Shown here piece after piece: positions 6,248 through 12,275 of a stretch of 12,275 nucleotides of DNA. The notes under the pieces are model-generated. The model was not told the origin of the DNA, did no database searches, and saw nothing but the letters and a program-made list of their open reading frames with translations. The stretch covers positions 1 to 12,275 of the forward strand of contig JAQSXN010000042.1 in assembly GCA_029256665.1 (NCBI GenBank), in the 5' to 3' direction. Every line of letters starts with the position of its first letter. The stretch's first letter is position 1. Source of the stretch: Paenibacillus sp. Lineage in GTDB: Bacteria > Bacillota > Bacilli > Paenibacillales > Paenibacillaceae. Both the position numbers and the translations under genes were made by a program.

Positions 6248-6616
6248 TCATCGGCAATGCATTGAACGCTGTTGCTCCCCTTGATAGTTGGGCGGAGCAT
6301 CCGTCTGGGGCATGGCGTCAGATGGCTTCTGCCGGCCGACCGTAAGCTCCACGACGCCGTCTCTTATGCTCGCTGCGGATTCGATAATCGGCTGGAAGGC
6401 AATCGTTACCGCGGGCGTCCCAAATATAAAGGCTCCGAGCATAAAGGAAAGAACGACATAGGGGACTAGCCTCAGCCTGCGTCGACTTCTCGTCCGTTTG
6501 GCAAGCCGTTTCTCGAAGCGAACCCACGAGTTCTCGGGGTCGGGTACAAGTTCGGAGCTGCGCGCCGCTTCTTCGAAGGCGTGATCGAATAGGCGATCGA
6601 ATGTTTCGCGGTCCAT
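6248..6616 (-). CDS. Single-pass membrane protein, probable anti-sigma factor
   Basis: A 122-residue protein encoded two bases after the sigma factor gene. A cytoplasmic N-terminal part (1-49) has a predicted helical DRETFDRLFDHAFEEAAR and a very basic stretch KRLAKRTRSRRRLRL before one hydrophobic helix (about 50-74). A roughly 48-residue extracytoplasmic tail ends in a Cys (SMHCR). The arrangement fits an ECF anti-sigma factor, in which the N-terminus holds the sigma at the membrane. The zinc-binding anti-sigma motif (HxxxCxxC) is absent and no named domain is recognisable, so the role rests on position and topology. The ATG at 6616 is preferred over 6631 because GGAGGG lies 7 bases upstream, inside the sigma gene's last codons. 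That suggests translational coupling. Confidence 0.65.
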   Translation of the reverse strand: MDRETFDRLFDHAFEEAARSSELVPDPENSWVRFEKRLAKRTRSRRRLRLVPYVVLSFMLGAFIFGTPAVTIAFQPIIESAASIRDGVVELTVGRQKPSDAMPQTDAPPNYQGEQQRSMHCR

Positions 6617-6618
6617 GG

Positions 6619-7188
6619 CTAATCCCTCCATCTCTTCGAGAATTTCTTGCGCATCGCTTCCCGAGCTTTGTAGAGCTTGTATTTCACTTTTTCCTCGGTC
6701 GTATCCAGCTCGGCAGCCATCTCTCTGTAGCTGAGCTCTTGCTTCCAGCGGAGTTCGATCAGCGCCTGGTATTCCGGCTTAAGCTCCGAGAGACAAGATG
6801 CAAGATCCTCGGCCATAAGCTTGGCTTCGATTTCATTCTCGAGCGATGCCGTTTCCGAGGTCGGTTGGGCATCCTCTCTTATATAAACACGATCAATGTC
6901 GAGAACGTTGCGATTTTTTTTGTGATGGCGAAAATAATTATAGATTTCGTTTCTCACAACGACCTTCATCCAGCCTCTTAGATGGCCTTCATTGTCGGCC
7001 GCGGGAACATTACGGATAATTTTCATAAAGGCGTTCTGGATAATATCCTCCGTCGTCGCGTGGTCTTGCACCATGTATAGGATCATCGGGTATACGAACC
7101 GGTAATATTCGTGGTAGATTCCCCGCTGAACATTTGGGGACAACGCTTCAAAGCTTGCTGTAGTCAAATGAAACAATTTGCTAGGCAT
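6619..7188 (-). CDS. ECF-type sigma-70 family RNA polymerase sigma factor
   Basis: A 189-residue sigma factor with only regions 2 and 4, the ECF (group 4) layout and length. Region 2 is at about 25-92 (YYRFVYPMILYM, ATTEDIIQNAFMKIIRN, GHLRGWMKVVVRNEIYNYFRHH), which includes the -10 recognition part. A charged linker follows (about 93-125). Region 4 is at about 130-182 with a helix-turn-helix near 152-173 (LSYREMAAELDTTEEKVKYKLYKAR). It redirects core RNA polymerase to a stimulus-specific promoter set. The ATG at 7188 has AGGGGG about 12 bases upstream, rather far. It is followed at once by the membrane partner gene, as in many sigma/anti-sigma operons. Its regulon cannot be deduced here. The gene is divergent from the M42 peptidase. 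Confidence 0.9.
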   Translation of the reverse strand: MPSKLFHLTTASFEALSPNVQRGIYHEYYRFVYPMILYMVQDHATTEDIIQNAFMKIIRNVPAADNEGHLRGWMKVVVRNEIYNYFRHHKKNRNVLDIDRVYIREDAQPTSETASLENEIEAKLMAEDLASCLSELKPEYQALIELRWKQELSYREMAAELDTTEEKVKYKLYKAREAMRKKFSKRWRD

Positions 7189-7245
7189 TGATTTTGATTT
7201 CCCCCTAAGTCGCTACAATGCACTGAATCTTCCATATCTTCCGTA

Positions 7246-7251
7246 ATTATA
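7246..7251 (-). promoter_or_regulatory. Possible -10 element of the sigma factor operon
   Basis: On the minus strand a perfect TATAAT lies about 58 bases upstream of the sigma factor ATG, putting a transcription start near 7239. No convincing -35 lies 16-18 bases further up, and I see no AAC/CGTC-type ECF autoregulation motif. It is a weak call. Confidence 0.3.
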
Positions 7252-7396
7252 GCGTATCTCCATAGTGGAATAACAGTGAATGAAAGGATTTAATTCCAAT
7301 AATAGTGAGGTTATATCCGAGTTAGGAACTCTGTTTAATGGGCGGGCATGGGAGCTTTGTCGCCGGAGCAAGGTCATTCGTTCCTTGTTGTCGCGG

Positions 7397-7425
7397 TTGC
7401 TTCTCCGAAATAGCGAGGCTACAAT
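7397..7425 (+). promoter_or_regulatory. Candidate sigma-A promoter of the M42 peptidase gene
   Basis: TTGCTT (7397-7402), a 17-base spacer and TACAAT (7420-7425) would start transcription near 7433, about 54 bases before the ATG. The -10 matches at five of six positions and the -35 at three. The rest of the 298-base gap between sigma factor and peptidase starts shows nothing else I can name. The peptidase frame stays open through it from 7280, but without family-like sequence. Confidence 0.5.
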
Positions 7426-7486
7426 GGTACAGAAAGGTCGTTCCTGCGCGATTGACATGATGGAACAATTGAAAGGAGCTAATTCG

Positions 7487-8536
7487 ATGACTACACCGTT
7501 AAGCCCGCGGCTCGATGCGGAATATATCGTAAACCAATTAAAAGCGCTGCTCGCGATTCCAAGTCCGAGCGGCTATTGCATGGAGATTATGCGCTATGTA
7601 GGAGAGGAAGCAAGGAAGCTCGGATACGAAATGGAGCAGACGCCGAAGGGCGTGGGCATCATAACGATCCCCGGAGAGGATCCGGCGACGGTCATCGGTC
7701 TTTCCGCCCATGTCGATACGTTGGGAGCCATGGTCAGATCGGTCAAATCGAGCGGCATGCTCCGCTTTACCCCGATCGGCGGTTATTCCATGCAGAGCGT
7801 GGAAGGCGAATATTGCCTGATCCATACGCGCGACGGACGCAAGTACGAAGGTACCGTGCTGACCACCAAACCGTCGGTTCACGTATACCCCGATTCCCGC
7901 GATTCCAAGCGCGAGGAGGCCAATATGGAGATACGCATCGATGAGCTGGTAACCTCCAAAGAAGATACGTTAAAGCTGGGCATATCGGTAGGCGATTTTA
8001 TATCCTGGGACCCGCGCGCCCGGGTACTGGAAAACGGCTATATCAAGTCGCGCCATCTGGACGACAAAGCAAGCGTCGCGGCGCTGTTCGGCCTGATGGA
8101 ATGGCTGAAGCGGGAGAACCGCAAGCCGAAGCATACGCTCAAGCTGATCATTTCCACCTACGAGGAAGTCGGCCACGGCAACGCCTACATTCCATCCGAC
8201 ATCACAGAGCTCTTGGCCATCGACATGGGTGCGCTCGGCGACGACCTTTCGGGTTCGGAGAGACAGGTGTCGATCTGCGCCAAGGATTCCGGAGGACCGT
8301 ATGACTACGAAATGACAACGCGTCTAATCGACCTGGCGAAGCGGGAGCAGTTGCCCCATGCGGTAGATATCTATCCGCAATACGGCTCGGACGCGACGGC
8401 CGCGCTGCGAGGCGGCAGTAATATACGCGCGGCGTTGCTCGGGCCGGGCGTACACGCTTCGCATAGCATGGAGCGGACGCACAAGGACGCCGTCGTCGGC
8501 ACGGCGGCGCTCCTATTGGCTTACGTGATGGAGTAG
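7487..8536 (+). CDS. M42 family metallopeptidase (glutamyl aminopeptidase/TET-like)
   Basis: A 349-residue cytosolic, dinuclear-metal aminopeptidase. M42 enzymes usually assemble into large tetrahedral (TET) dodecamers and digest short peptides. Metal and catalytic positions are visible: His75 and Asp77 in GLSAHVDTLGAMV, the bridging Asp192 in RHLDDKAS, the Glu226/Glu227 pair in STYEEVGHG, Asp246 in AIDMGALGDD and His326 in GVHASHSMERTH. The segment between about 82 and 170 is the expected inserted dimerisation domain. The ATG at 7487 is chosen because AAAGGAG (7472-7478) lies 8 bases upstream and the protein then has the family's usual length and N-terminus. The frame runs open upstream to 7280 without similarity. 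It is monocistronic, ends before a bidirectional terminator, and is the second aminopeptidase in the window. Confidence 0.93.
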   Translation: MTTPLSPRLDAEYIVNQLKALLAIPSPSGYCMEIMRYVGEEARKLGYEMEQTPKGVGIITIPGEDPATVIGLSAHVDTLGAMVRSVKSSGMLRFTPIGGYSMQSVEGEYCLIHTRDGRKYEGTVLTTKPSVHVYPDSRDSKREEANMEIRIDELVTSKEDTLKLGISVGDFISWDPRARVLENGYIKSRHLDDKASVAALFGLMEWLKRENRKPKHTLKLIISTYEEVGHGNAYIPSDITELLAIDMGALGDDLSGSERQVSICAKDSGGPYDYEMTTRLIDLAKREQLPHAVDIYPQYGSDATAALRGGSNIRAALLGPGVHASHSMERTHKDAVVGTAALLLAYVME

Positions 8537-8551
8537 CGGAATAGGGAGCGC

Positions 8552-8593
8552 AAAAAAACGGTTAAGCCAGCGAGCGGCTCGACCGTTTTTTTT
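8552..8593. terminator. Bidirectional intrinsic terminator
   Basis: A run of seven A (8552-8558) leads into ACGGT, a 2-base mismatch (TA against CG), then AGCC. These pair with GGCT and ACCGT, followed by eight T (8586-8593). Reading from either strand gives a stem followed by a T-run, so it can end the M42 peptidase transcript from the left and the permease transcript from the right. Confidence 0.85.
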
Positions 8594-8674
8594 CATTTTA
8601 TAAGCGCGATGGTATTCGACTGCACTTCCAGAGTCTTCGGCCCGCGGGCAGACAGGCATGCCGTCAACGCGATG

Positions 8675-9751
8675 TTACATCCACAGCGCTCCGACAAAGC
8701 CGCTTGCGATTCCCGTTCCGATGACGGACAATACGACCAGCAGCATGATGCGGCGCGGGAAGGAACGCCATACCATCAATAACGAAGGAAGGCTGATGGC
8801 GGGGAGCGTCACCAATAGCGCGGTTACCGGCCCAGCCGCAATGCCCGCGGCAAGGAACGATTGAATGATGGGAATTTCCGCCGCCGTCGGGATGACGAAC
8901 AACGTGCCGGCTACGGCGAACAGCAGCAGGATGGCCGCGCCCGATCCGAAGGATATCGGGAACAGCCAAGTCTGCATCGCGCCCAACGCCAGAACGGCAA
9001 CGATATAGGCCGGGATGACTTGAAGCAGCATAGTGCCGAGCTGCCTAGCCCATTTGCTCCAGAACGGAGAGGCATCGGCCGGTTCCGCCGCGACTGCTGC
9101 GGATGCCGTCAGCGAGGACGGAAGTTTCTCCGACTCACGCCCGCGCATCATGAGGTTCGCCGCATAACCGACCCCGAACGTCAGCAGTAAGCCCAGCACG
9201 ATCCGCAGCACGGTGAATTTCCAAGGGAGCACGAAGGCCATGAACACGAGCGTTGCGGGATTGAGCAGCGGATTGCCGATCCAGAAAGCAAGCGCGGCGC
9301 CGACGGAAGCTTGTTTGCGGCGCATGCCTACCGCAATCGGAGCCGCGCAGCAGGAGCACATCATGCCCGGCAGCGAAGCGATGCCGCCCGACAGCACGCT
9401 TCCGAAATTCGTTTTGCCGAACAGCTTGAGCAGCCAGTTCGACGGAATGAGCACCTGCAAGAGCGAGCCGAGCAGAATGCCGAGCAACGCGGCCTTCCAT
9501 ACCGATTTGAAGTATGCTTCCGCGTATTGGACGGCCTTGCTCCAAGAGGGCGGGCCGGATTGCGCCGCAGGTTCTCCCAGTATCGAAGAGCCGATGGCGT
9601 GAGTGTCCGCCGCGGTTAACATTTTGTGAAAATACGGCCACCATTTCACATACATGAGACCCACCGCCGCAATAAGAAGAAACGCGAGGACAAGGATAAT
9701 CGCTCTGCCCGCGCGCCGTTCCTGATGTGTACTTAGACTATTCCCCTTCAC
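8675..9751 (-). CDS. ArsP/YraQ-type permease (PF03773-like) with CSCC motif
   Basis: A 358-residue multi-pass membrane protein of the predicted permease family whose studied member, ArsP, exports trivalent organoarsenicals. About eight hydrophobic segments are seen, with an N-terminal helix (17-34), a soluble stretch (about 38-75), a first half to about 200, a charged/Ala-rich linker (202-232) and a second half. The family core is SLPGMMCSCCAAPIAVGMRR, with Cys132, Cys134 and Cys135, followed by FWIGNPLLNPATL (156-168). A related element recurs in the second half (FVIPTAAEIPIIQ, 285-297). The start is GTG at 9751, with GGAGG nine bases upstream. The gene is divergent from the ABC exporter, with an extended -10 promoter at 9820-9812. 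No arsR or arsC neighbours exist, so the substrate is open. Confidence 0.8.
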   Translation of the reverse strand: MKGNSLSTHQERRAGRAIILVLAFLLIAAVGLMYVKWWPYFHKMLTAADTHAIGSSILGEPAAQSGPPSWSKAVQYAEAYFKSVWKAALLGILLGSLLQVLIPSNWLLKLFGKTNFGSVLSGGIASLPGMMCSCCAAPIAVGMRRKQASVGAALAFWIGNPLLNPATLVFMAFVLPWKFTVLRIVLGLLLTFGVGYAANLMMRGRESEKLPSSLTASAAVAAEPADASPFWSKWARQLGTMLLQVIPAYIVAVLALGAMQTWLFPISFGSGAAILLLFAVAGTLFVIPTAAEIPIIQSFLAAGIAAGPVTALLVTLPAISLPSLLMVWRSFPRRIMLLVVLSVIGTGIASGFVGALWM

Positions 9752-9811
9752 AACATCCTACCTCCACATGATCGATAAATCTCGTAAACTCGTTATTGAA
9801 CCCCATTAAGG

Positions 9812-9820
9812 ATTATATCA
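9812..9820 (-). promoter_or_regulatory. Extended -10 promoter of the permease gene
   Basis: On the minus strand TGATATAAT (9820 to 9812) is a perfect extended -10 (TGN plus TATAAT). It lies about 60 bases upstream of the GTG start. The -35 region is poor, which is acceptable for extended -10 promoters. On the opposite strand TTGAAC (9796-9801) and CATACT (9819-9824) at 17 bases could serve the ABC operon, but that match is weak. Confidence 0.5.
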
Positions 9821-9840
9821 TACTCGCATAATCGAGAGCA

Positions 9841-9874
9841 GAATAATCCATGAAACTGAGCTCGAATATCCATG
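9841..9874 (+). repeat. Imperfect direct repeat in the ABC exporter leader
   Basis: GAATAATCCATG (9841-9852) and GAATATCCATG (9864-9874) differ by one inserted base, and their shared ATCCATG cores start 22 bp apart, two helical turns. Between them lies the palindrome GAGCTC. The spacing suits a dimeric activator or response regulator, but such short repeats can arise by chance. Confidence 0.35.
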
Positions 9875-9885
9875 TTTAATGAAGC

Positions 9886-9912
9886 AGGAGAGGAGTAAAC
9901 TTAATGCCATAG
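9886..9912 (+). promoter_or_regulatory. Met-Pro-stop minigene with strong ribosome site before the ABC operon
   Basis: AGGAGAGGAG (9886-9895) is an excellent ribosome-binding sequence placed 8 bases before an ATG (9904-9906). That ATG is followed by only one codon, CCA (Pro), and a TAG (9910-9912). The exporter's own ribosome site (GAGGGGGG, 9921-9928) comes 8 bases later. A two-codon frame with optimal initiation signals may hold a ribosome on the leader. In Bacillus subtilis the homologous bmrCD operon is preceded by the translated leader bmrB, which controls transcription in response to ribosome-targeting drugs. Here the role is inference. Two other tiny frames (9850-9879 and 9872-9898) overlap it but lack good ribosome sites. 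Confidence 0.4.
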
Positions 9913-9928
9913 TGTAAAAAGAGGGGGG

Positions 9929-11695
9929 ATGGCGGTGAAATCCAAGCCGTTATTCAAAGAGCATCTGCTGAATCACAAAATGCATTATGTGATTGGCGCG
10001 GTATTATTGTCCATATCCTGTTTGCTGCAGCTCGTGATTCCCCAATTGCTGGGCCATTTCGCCGATCTCGTGCAGGAGACCATCACGGCTGGCGAAATTA
10101 TGTCCATCGCGTTATGGATCGCGGCGGTCGGACTGCTGGCGGCGTTCTTCCGCTCGACGAGCCGCATCTATTTGTTTCGGCTCGCGCGGCTGCTGGAGAA
10201 GCACATCCGCAAGAGATTGTTTATGAAATGGGAAAGCCTGCCCAGCGAATATTTCGGCAAGAAACGGATCGGCGATCTCATGAGCCATGCCGTTAACGAC
10301 GTGAACATTATGCGCGAAGTTGCCATGATGGGCGTCTTCTCCACCATCGAAGCGGTCGTGCTGATCGGCGTGGCGATCGTGGCGATGGCCGGCTCCGTCC
10401 ATATCGGGTTGACGCTTCTGGTGCTGCTGCCGCTTCCGGCGCTCACCTATCTCGCTTATCGCTTCCGCAGGGAGATCGAACAGCGGACGACGCTCGCGCA
10501 GGAGGCGGTTGGGCAACTAACGAGCCGCGTACAGGAGTTTTGCGCCGGGATCAGGGTCGTGAAGGGGTATGTGCAAGAACAGCCGGAGATCGAGAAGTTC
10601 AAAGGAGATAATCGGAACAACCTGGAGACGAACCGCAAGCTTAATCAGTCCAACTCGTTTTTCTCCGCCATCAGCTCCGCGGTGGTCGGCGTCAGCTACT
10701 TGCTGTCGGTTGTATTCGGCGGTCTTCTCGTGATGAGGGGCAGCATCGGCATGGGCGATTTTGTCGCTTTTAATACGTATCTCACGATGCTGGTCGCGCC
10801 GGTCGAAAATTTGGGCAAGGTCATCAACATTATGCAGCGGGGCAAAGCGGTCGACGTGCGGCTGCGCCATATTCTCGACACGGAGCCTTCCGTAGCGGAC
10901 GCGGAGGGGACGGAGCGCGTGCCGGAGCTCAAAGGGGCCATCGCGGTGAGAGGGCTGACCTTCCGTTACCCGGGACAGAAACGCGCGGCGCTCGACAATA
11001 TCCATCTGACCATTCCGCAAGGCGGAAGTCTGGCTATTGTAGGCAAGGTCGGCAGCGGCAAGACGACGCTCGTCCATTTGCTGCTCCGGCTATATAATCC
11101 GCCCAAAGGCGCGATCACGATCGACGGACACGACATTATGGATATACCGCTACGGCAACTGCGCGAATCTGTCGGTTTCGTCCCGCAGGAGCATATGCTC
11201 TTTTCGACGACAATCGGCAACAATATCGCCTTTCATCCTGGCGGCTACGAGCAAAAGGACATCCAGGAAGCGGCAAAGGTCGCGCAGGTCTATGACAATA
11301 TCGTGGAATTTCCCGGGAAATTTGACACCTCTCTTGGCGAACGCGGCGTTTCTCTCTCCGGCGGCCAGCGGCAGAGGGTCAGCATTGCCAGGGCATTGAT
11401 CAAGGAGCCGTCCGTGCTTGTGTTCGACGATAGCTTGTCGGCGGTCGATGCCGAGACGGAGGAACGGATTCTCGCAGGGTTAAAGCAAGTCATGAAAGAC
11501 CGAACGACGATCATTACAAGCCATCGCTTGTCCGCGATCCGGCACGCCGACCACATTATCGTCATGGATCACGGGCGTATCGTAGAGCAAGGCAATCATG
11601 TTTCCTTAATGAGACAGGGCGGGCTGTACGCGTCGACATACAACAAACAGACGATGCAGGCCGGAATGGAGGGTGCGCTTGGATATTCACAATGA
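9929..11695 (+). CDS. yheI: ABC exporter half-transporter, degenerate-site subunit (YheI/BmrC type)
   Basis: A 588-residue half-transporter: a six-helix exporter membrane domain (about 18-310) fused to an ATPase domain (about 335-575). Walker A is GKVGSGKTT (372-380), the Q-loop Gln420 is in FVPQEHMLF, the signature is LSGGQ (476-480), Walker B is VLVFDD (496-501) and the H-loop His532 is in TSHRL. Asp501 replaces the catalytic Glu, as in the degenerate half of heterodimeric exporters such as BmrC. It should pair with the next gene's product to export drugs in B. subtilis fashion. The ATG at 9929 sits very close to GAGGGGGG. A GTG at 9935 (586 residues) has better spacing and may be the true start. 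The 3' end overlaps the next gene by 17 bases, fitting equimolar, coupled synthesis. Confidence 0.9.
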   Translation: MAVKSKPLFKEHLLNHKMHYVIGAVLLSISCLLQLVIPQLLGHFADLVQETITAGEIMSIALWIAAVGLLAAFFRSTSRIYLFRLARLLEKHIRKRLFMKWESLPSEYFGKKRIGDLMSHAVNDVNIMREVAMMGVFSTIEAVVLIGVAIVAMAGSVHIGLTLLVLLPLPALTYLAYRFRREIEQRTTLAQEAVGQLTSRVQEFCAGIRVVKGYVQEQPEIEKFKGDNRNNLETNRKLNQSNSFFSAISSAVVGVSYLLSVVFGGLLVMRGSIGMGDFVAFNTYLTMLVAPVENLGKVINIMQRGKAVDVRLRHILDTEPSVADAEGTERVPELKGAIAVRGLTFRYPGQKRAALDNIHLTIPQGGSLAIVGKVGSGKTTLVHLLLRLYNPPKGAITIDGHDIMDIPLRQLRESVGFVPQEHMLFSTTIGNNIAFHPGGYEQKDIQEAAKVAQVYDNIVEFPGKFDTSLGERGVSLSGGQRQRVSIARALIKEPSVLVFDDSLSAVDAETEERILAGLKQVMKDRTTIITSHRLSAIRHADHIIVMDHGRIVEQGNHVSLMRQGGLYASTYNKQTMQAGMEGALGYSQ

Positions 11696-12275
11696 ACGCA
11701 AATTAACCGGCGTTAAGGACGGGTTGTTATGGCGTCGCATGATGGACTTCGCCGTGCCGTATTGGCGCAGACTTGCCGTCTCGCTGTTGTTCGCGCTGCT
11801 TATTGCGGCAGCTGCCGTCACGCAGCCGCTGCTCGTAAAGTCGGCCATCGACGACCGGATTAACGGCGTGTTAAAGCCGATGATGTACGCGGCGGAGGGG
11901 ACCACGCTCGCGGAGCTTGCGGATGATTCGCGGGTTTACGGCAAGCCCGTCGTGCTAGGGGAGCGAACCTTTTACCGTGTCAGTCCGGATGAAGGCGCAT
12001 GGCCGGAGGGAGCTGCGCCGGCAAGCATCATCGTGAAGGATGGCTCCTATTATTTGCAGGAGCGCTGGGATGGAGAGGCGGTTGCATCGGCCGCAGACGG
12101 CTACAAGCTTTCCAAGGAGGAACTGGCGGCGTTCCGCAAGCAGGATTATGCCGGGCTTGTCGTGCTGGCCGGGCTCTTTGTGCTCAATGTCGCGGTAGCG
12201 GGCATCTTCACCTATTGGCAGTCCATTATCTTGTCGAATACGGGGCAACAAATTATTTTCGACATGCGCAATGTT
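11679..12275 (+). CDS. yheH: ABC exporter half-transporter with extracellular insertion (YheH/BmrD type), partial
   Basis: The frame is open to the window end (199 residues seen). The preferred start is TTG at 11679, with GGAGG (11668-11672) six bases upstream. A GTG at 11673 is in frame but abuts that ribosome site. TM1 is at about 33-53 and TM2 at about 157-178. Between them lies about 100 residues (INGVLKPMMYAAEG to KLSKEELAAF) in place of the usual short loop. An insertion at this point, with the flanking patterns xxxIDDxIxG and KLxKxELxxF, is characteristic of Bacillus YheH (BmrD), whose extracellular domain lies there. The ATPase domain, expected to carry the intact catalytic Glu, is beyond the window. 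It forms the heterodimer partner of the preceding product. Confidence 0.85.
   Translation, partial: MDIHNERKLTGVKDGLLWRRMMDFAVPYWRRLAVSLLFALLIAAAAVTQPLLVKSAIDDRINGVLKPMMYAAEGTTLAELADDSRVYGKPVVLGERTFYRVSPDEGAWPEGAAPASIIVKDGSYYLQERWDGEAVASAADGYKLSKEELAAFRKQDYAGLVVLAGLFVLNVAVAGIFTYWQSIILSNTGQQIIFDMRNV

Noticed and set aside
7280..7486. 69-residue N-terminal extension of the M42 peptidase
   Set aside because: No family similarity, and a candidate promoter lies within it. AAAGGAG precedes the ATG at 7487.
9135..9644. Minus-strand and plus-strand open frames overlapping the permease
   Set aside because: Arg/His/Ala-rich translations in other frames of a clear membrane protein gene, with no independent evidence.
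9851..9856. SigW-like -35 (TGAAAC) before the ABC operon
   Set aside because: No CGTA-type -10 at 16-17 bases downstream.
10112..11077. Minus-strand open frames opposite the ABC exporter
   Set aside because: They are antisense to a gene with all ABC motifs intact, and their composition is typical of shadow frames.
11955..12251. 98-codon minus-strand frame at the right end
   Set aside because: It is opposite the second exporter subunit, whose frame is open from 11679 to the end and matches YheH/BmrD.

Overview
The window (about 54-55% G+C by eye) looks like chromosomal DNA of a low-to-moderate G+C Gram-positive, most likely Paenibacillaceae (Paenibacillus or Cohnella type). The reasons are strong AGGAGG-type ribosome sites, several stem-plus-T terminators, GTG and TTG starts, and proteins of typical Bacilli families: M29 and M42 peptidases, a LysM-only secreted protein, an ECF sigma/anti-sigma pair and a YheI/YheH (BmrC/BmrD)-type heterodimeric ABC exporter. 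I see no transposase, integrase, tRNA, rRNA or CRISPR array. This is mostly ordinary core or accessory chromosome.

Layout. Left (1-2290): the tail of an unidentified membrane protein (+) converges on an M29 aminopeptidase (-). The aminopeptidase is divergent from an AlkD-like DNA alkylation repair protein (+) that ends in a clear terminator. Next (2291-3178): a partly self-complementary leader of about 190 bp precedes a secreted protein with three LysM domains, followed by a strong terminator.

Centre (3217-5586): a good sigma-A-type promoter overlaps an AT-rich operator array just downstream of the -10. It drives a tight three-gene unit: a DHA3-type MFS exporter, a small GIY-YIG-domain protein and a conserved-looking protein I cannot identify. 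A GNAT acetyltransferase follows. It converges, across a long hairpin, on an ECF sigma factor and its membrane partner (6248-7188, -).

Right (7397-12275): an M42 glutamyl-aminopeptidase-like enzyme (+) and an ArsP-type permease with a CSCC motif (-) share a bidirectional terminator. Divergent from the permease is a heterodimeric ABC exporter operon. Its first subunit has Asp in place of the catalytic Glu. Its second subunit, cut off by the window end, carries the extracellular insertion between TM1 and TM2 typical of YheH/BmrD. The exporter leader holds a two-codon minigene (Met-Pro-stop) with a strong ribosome site, which may act in translation-coupled attenuation as bmrB does in Bacillus subtilis.

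The most interesting signals are regulatory: the MFS operator array and the ABC exporter leader. Next is the unidentified protein co-transcribed with the MFS pump and GIY-YIG protein. I found no convincing wholly new multi-gene system.
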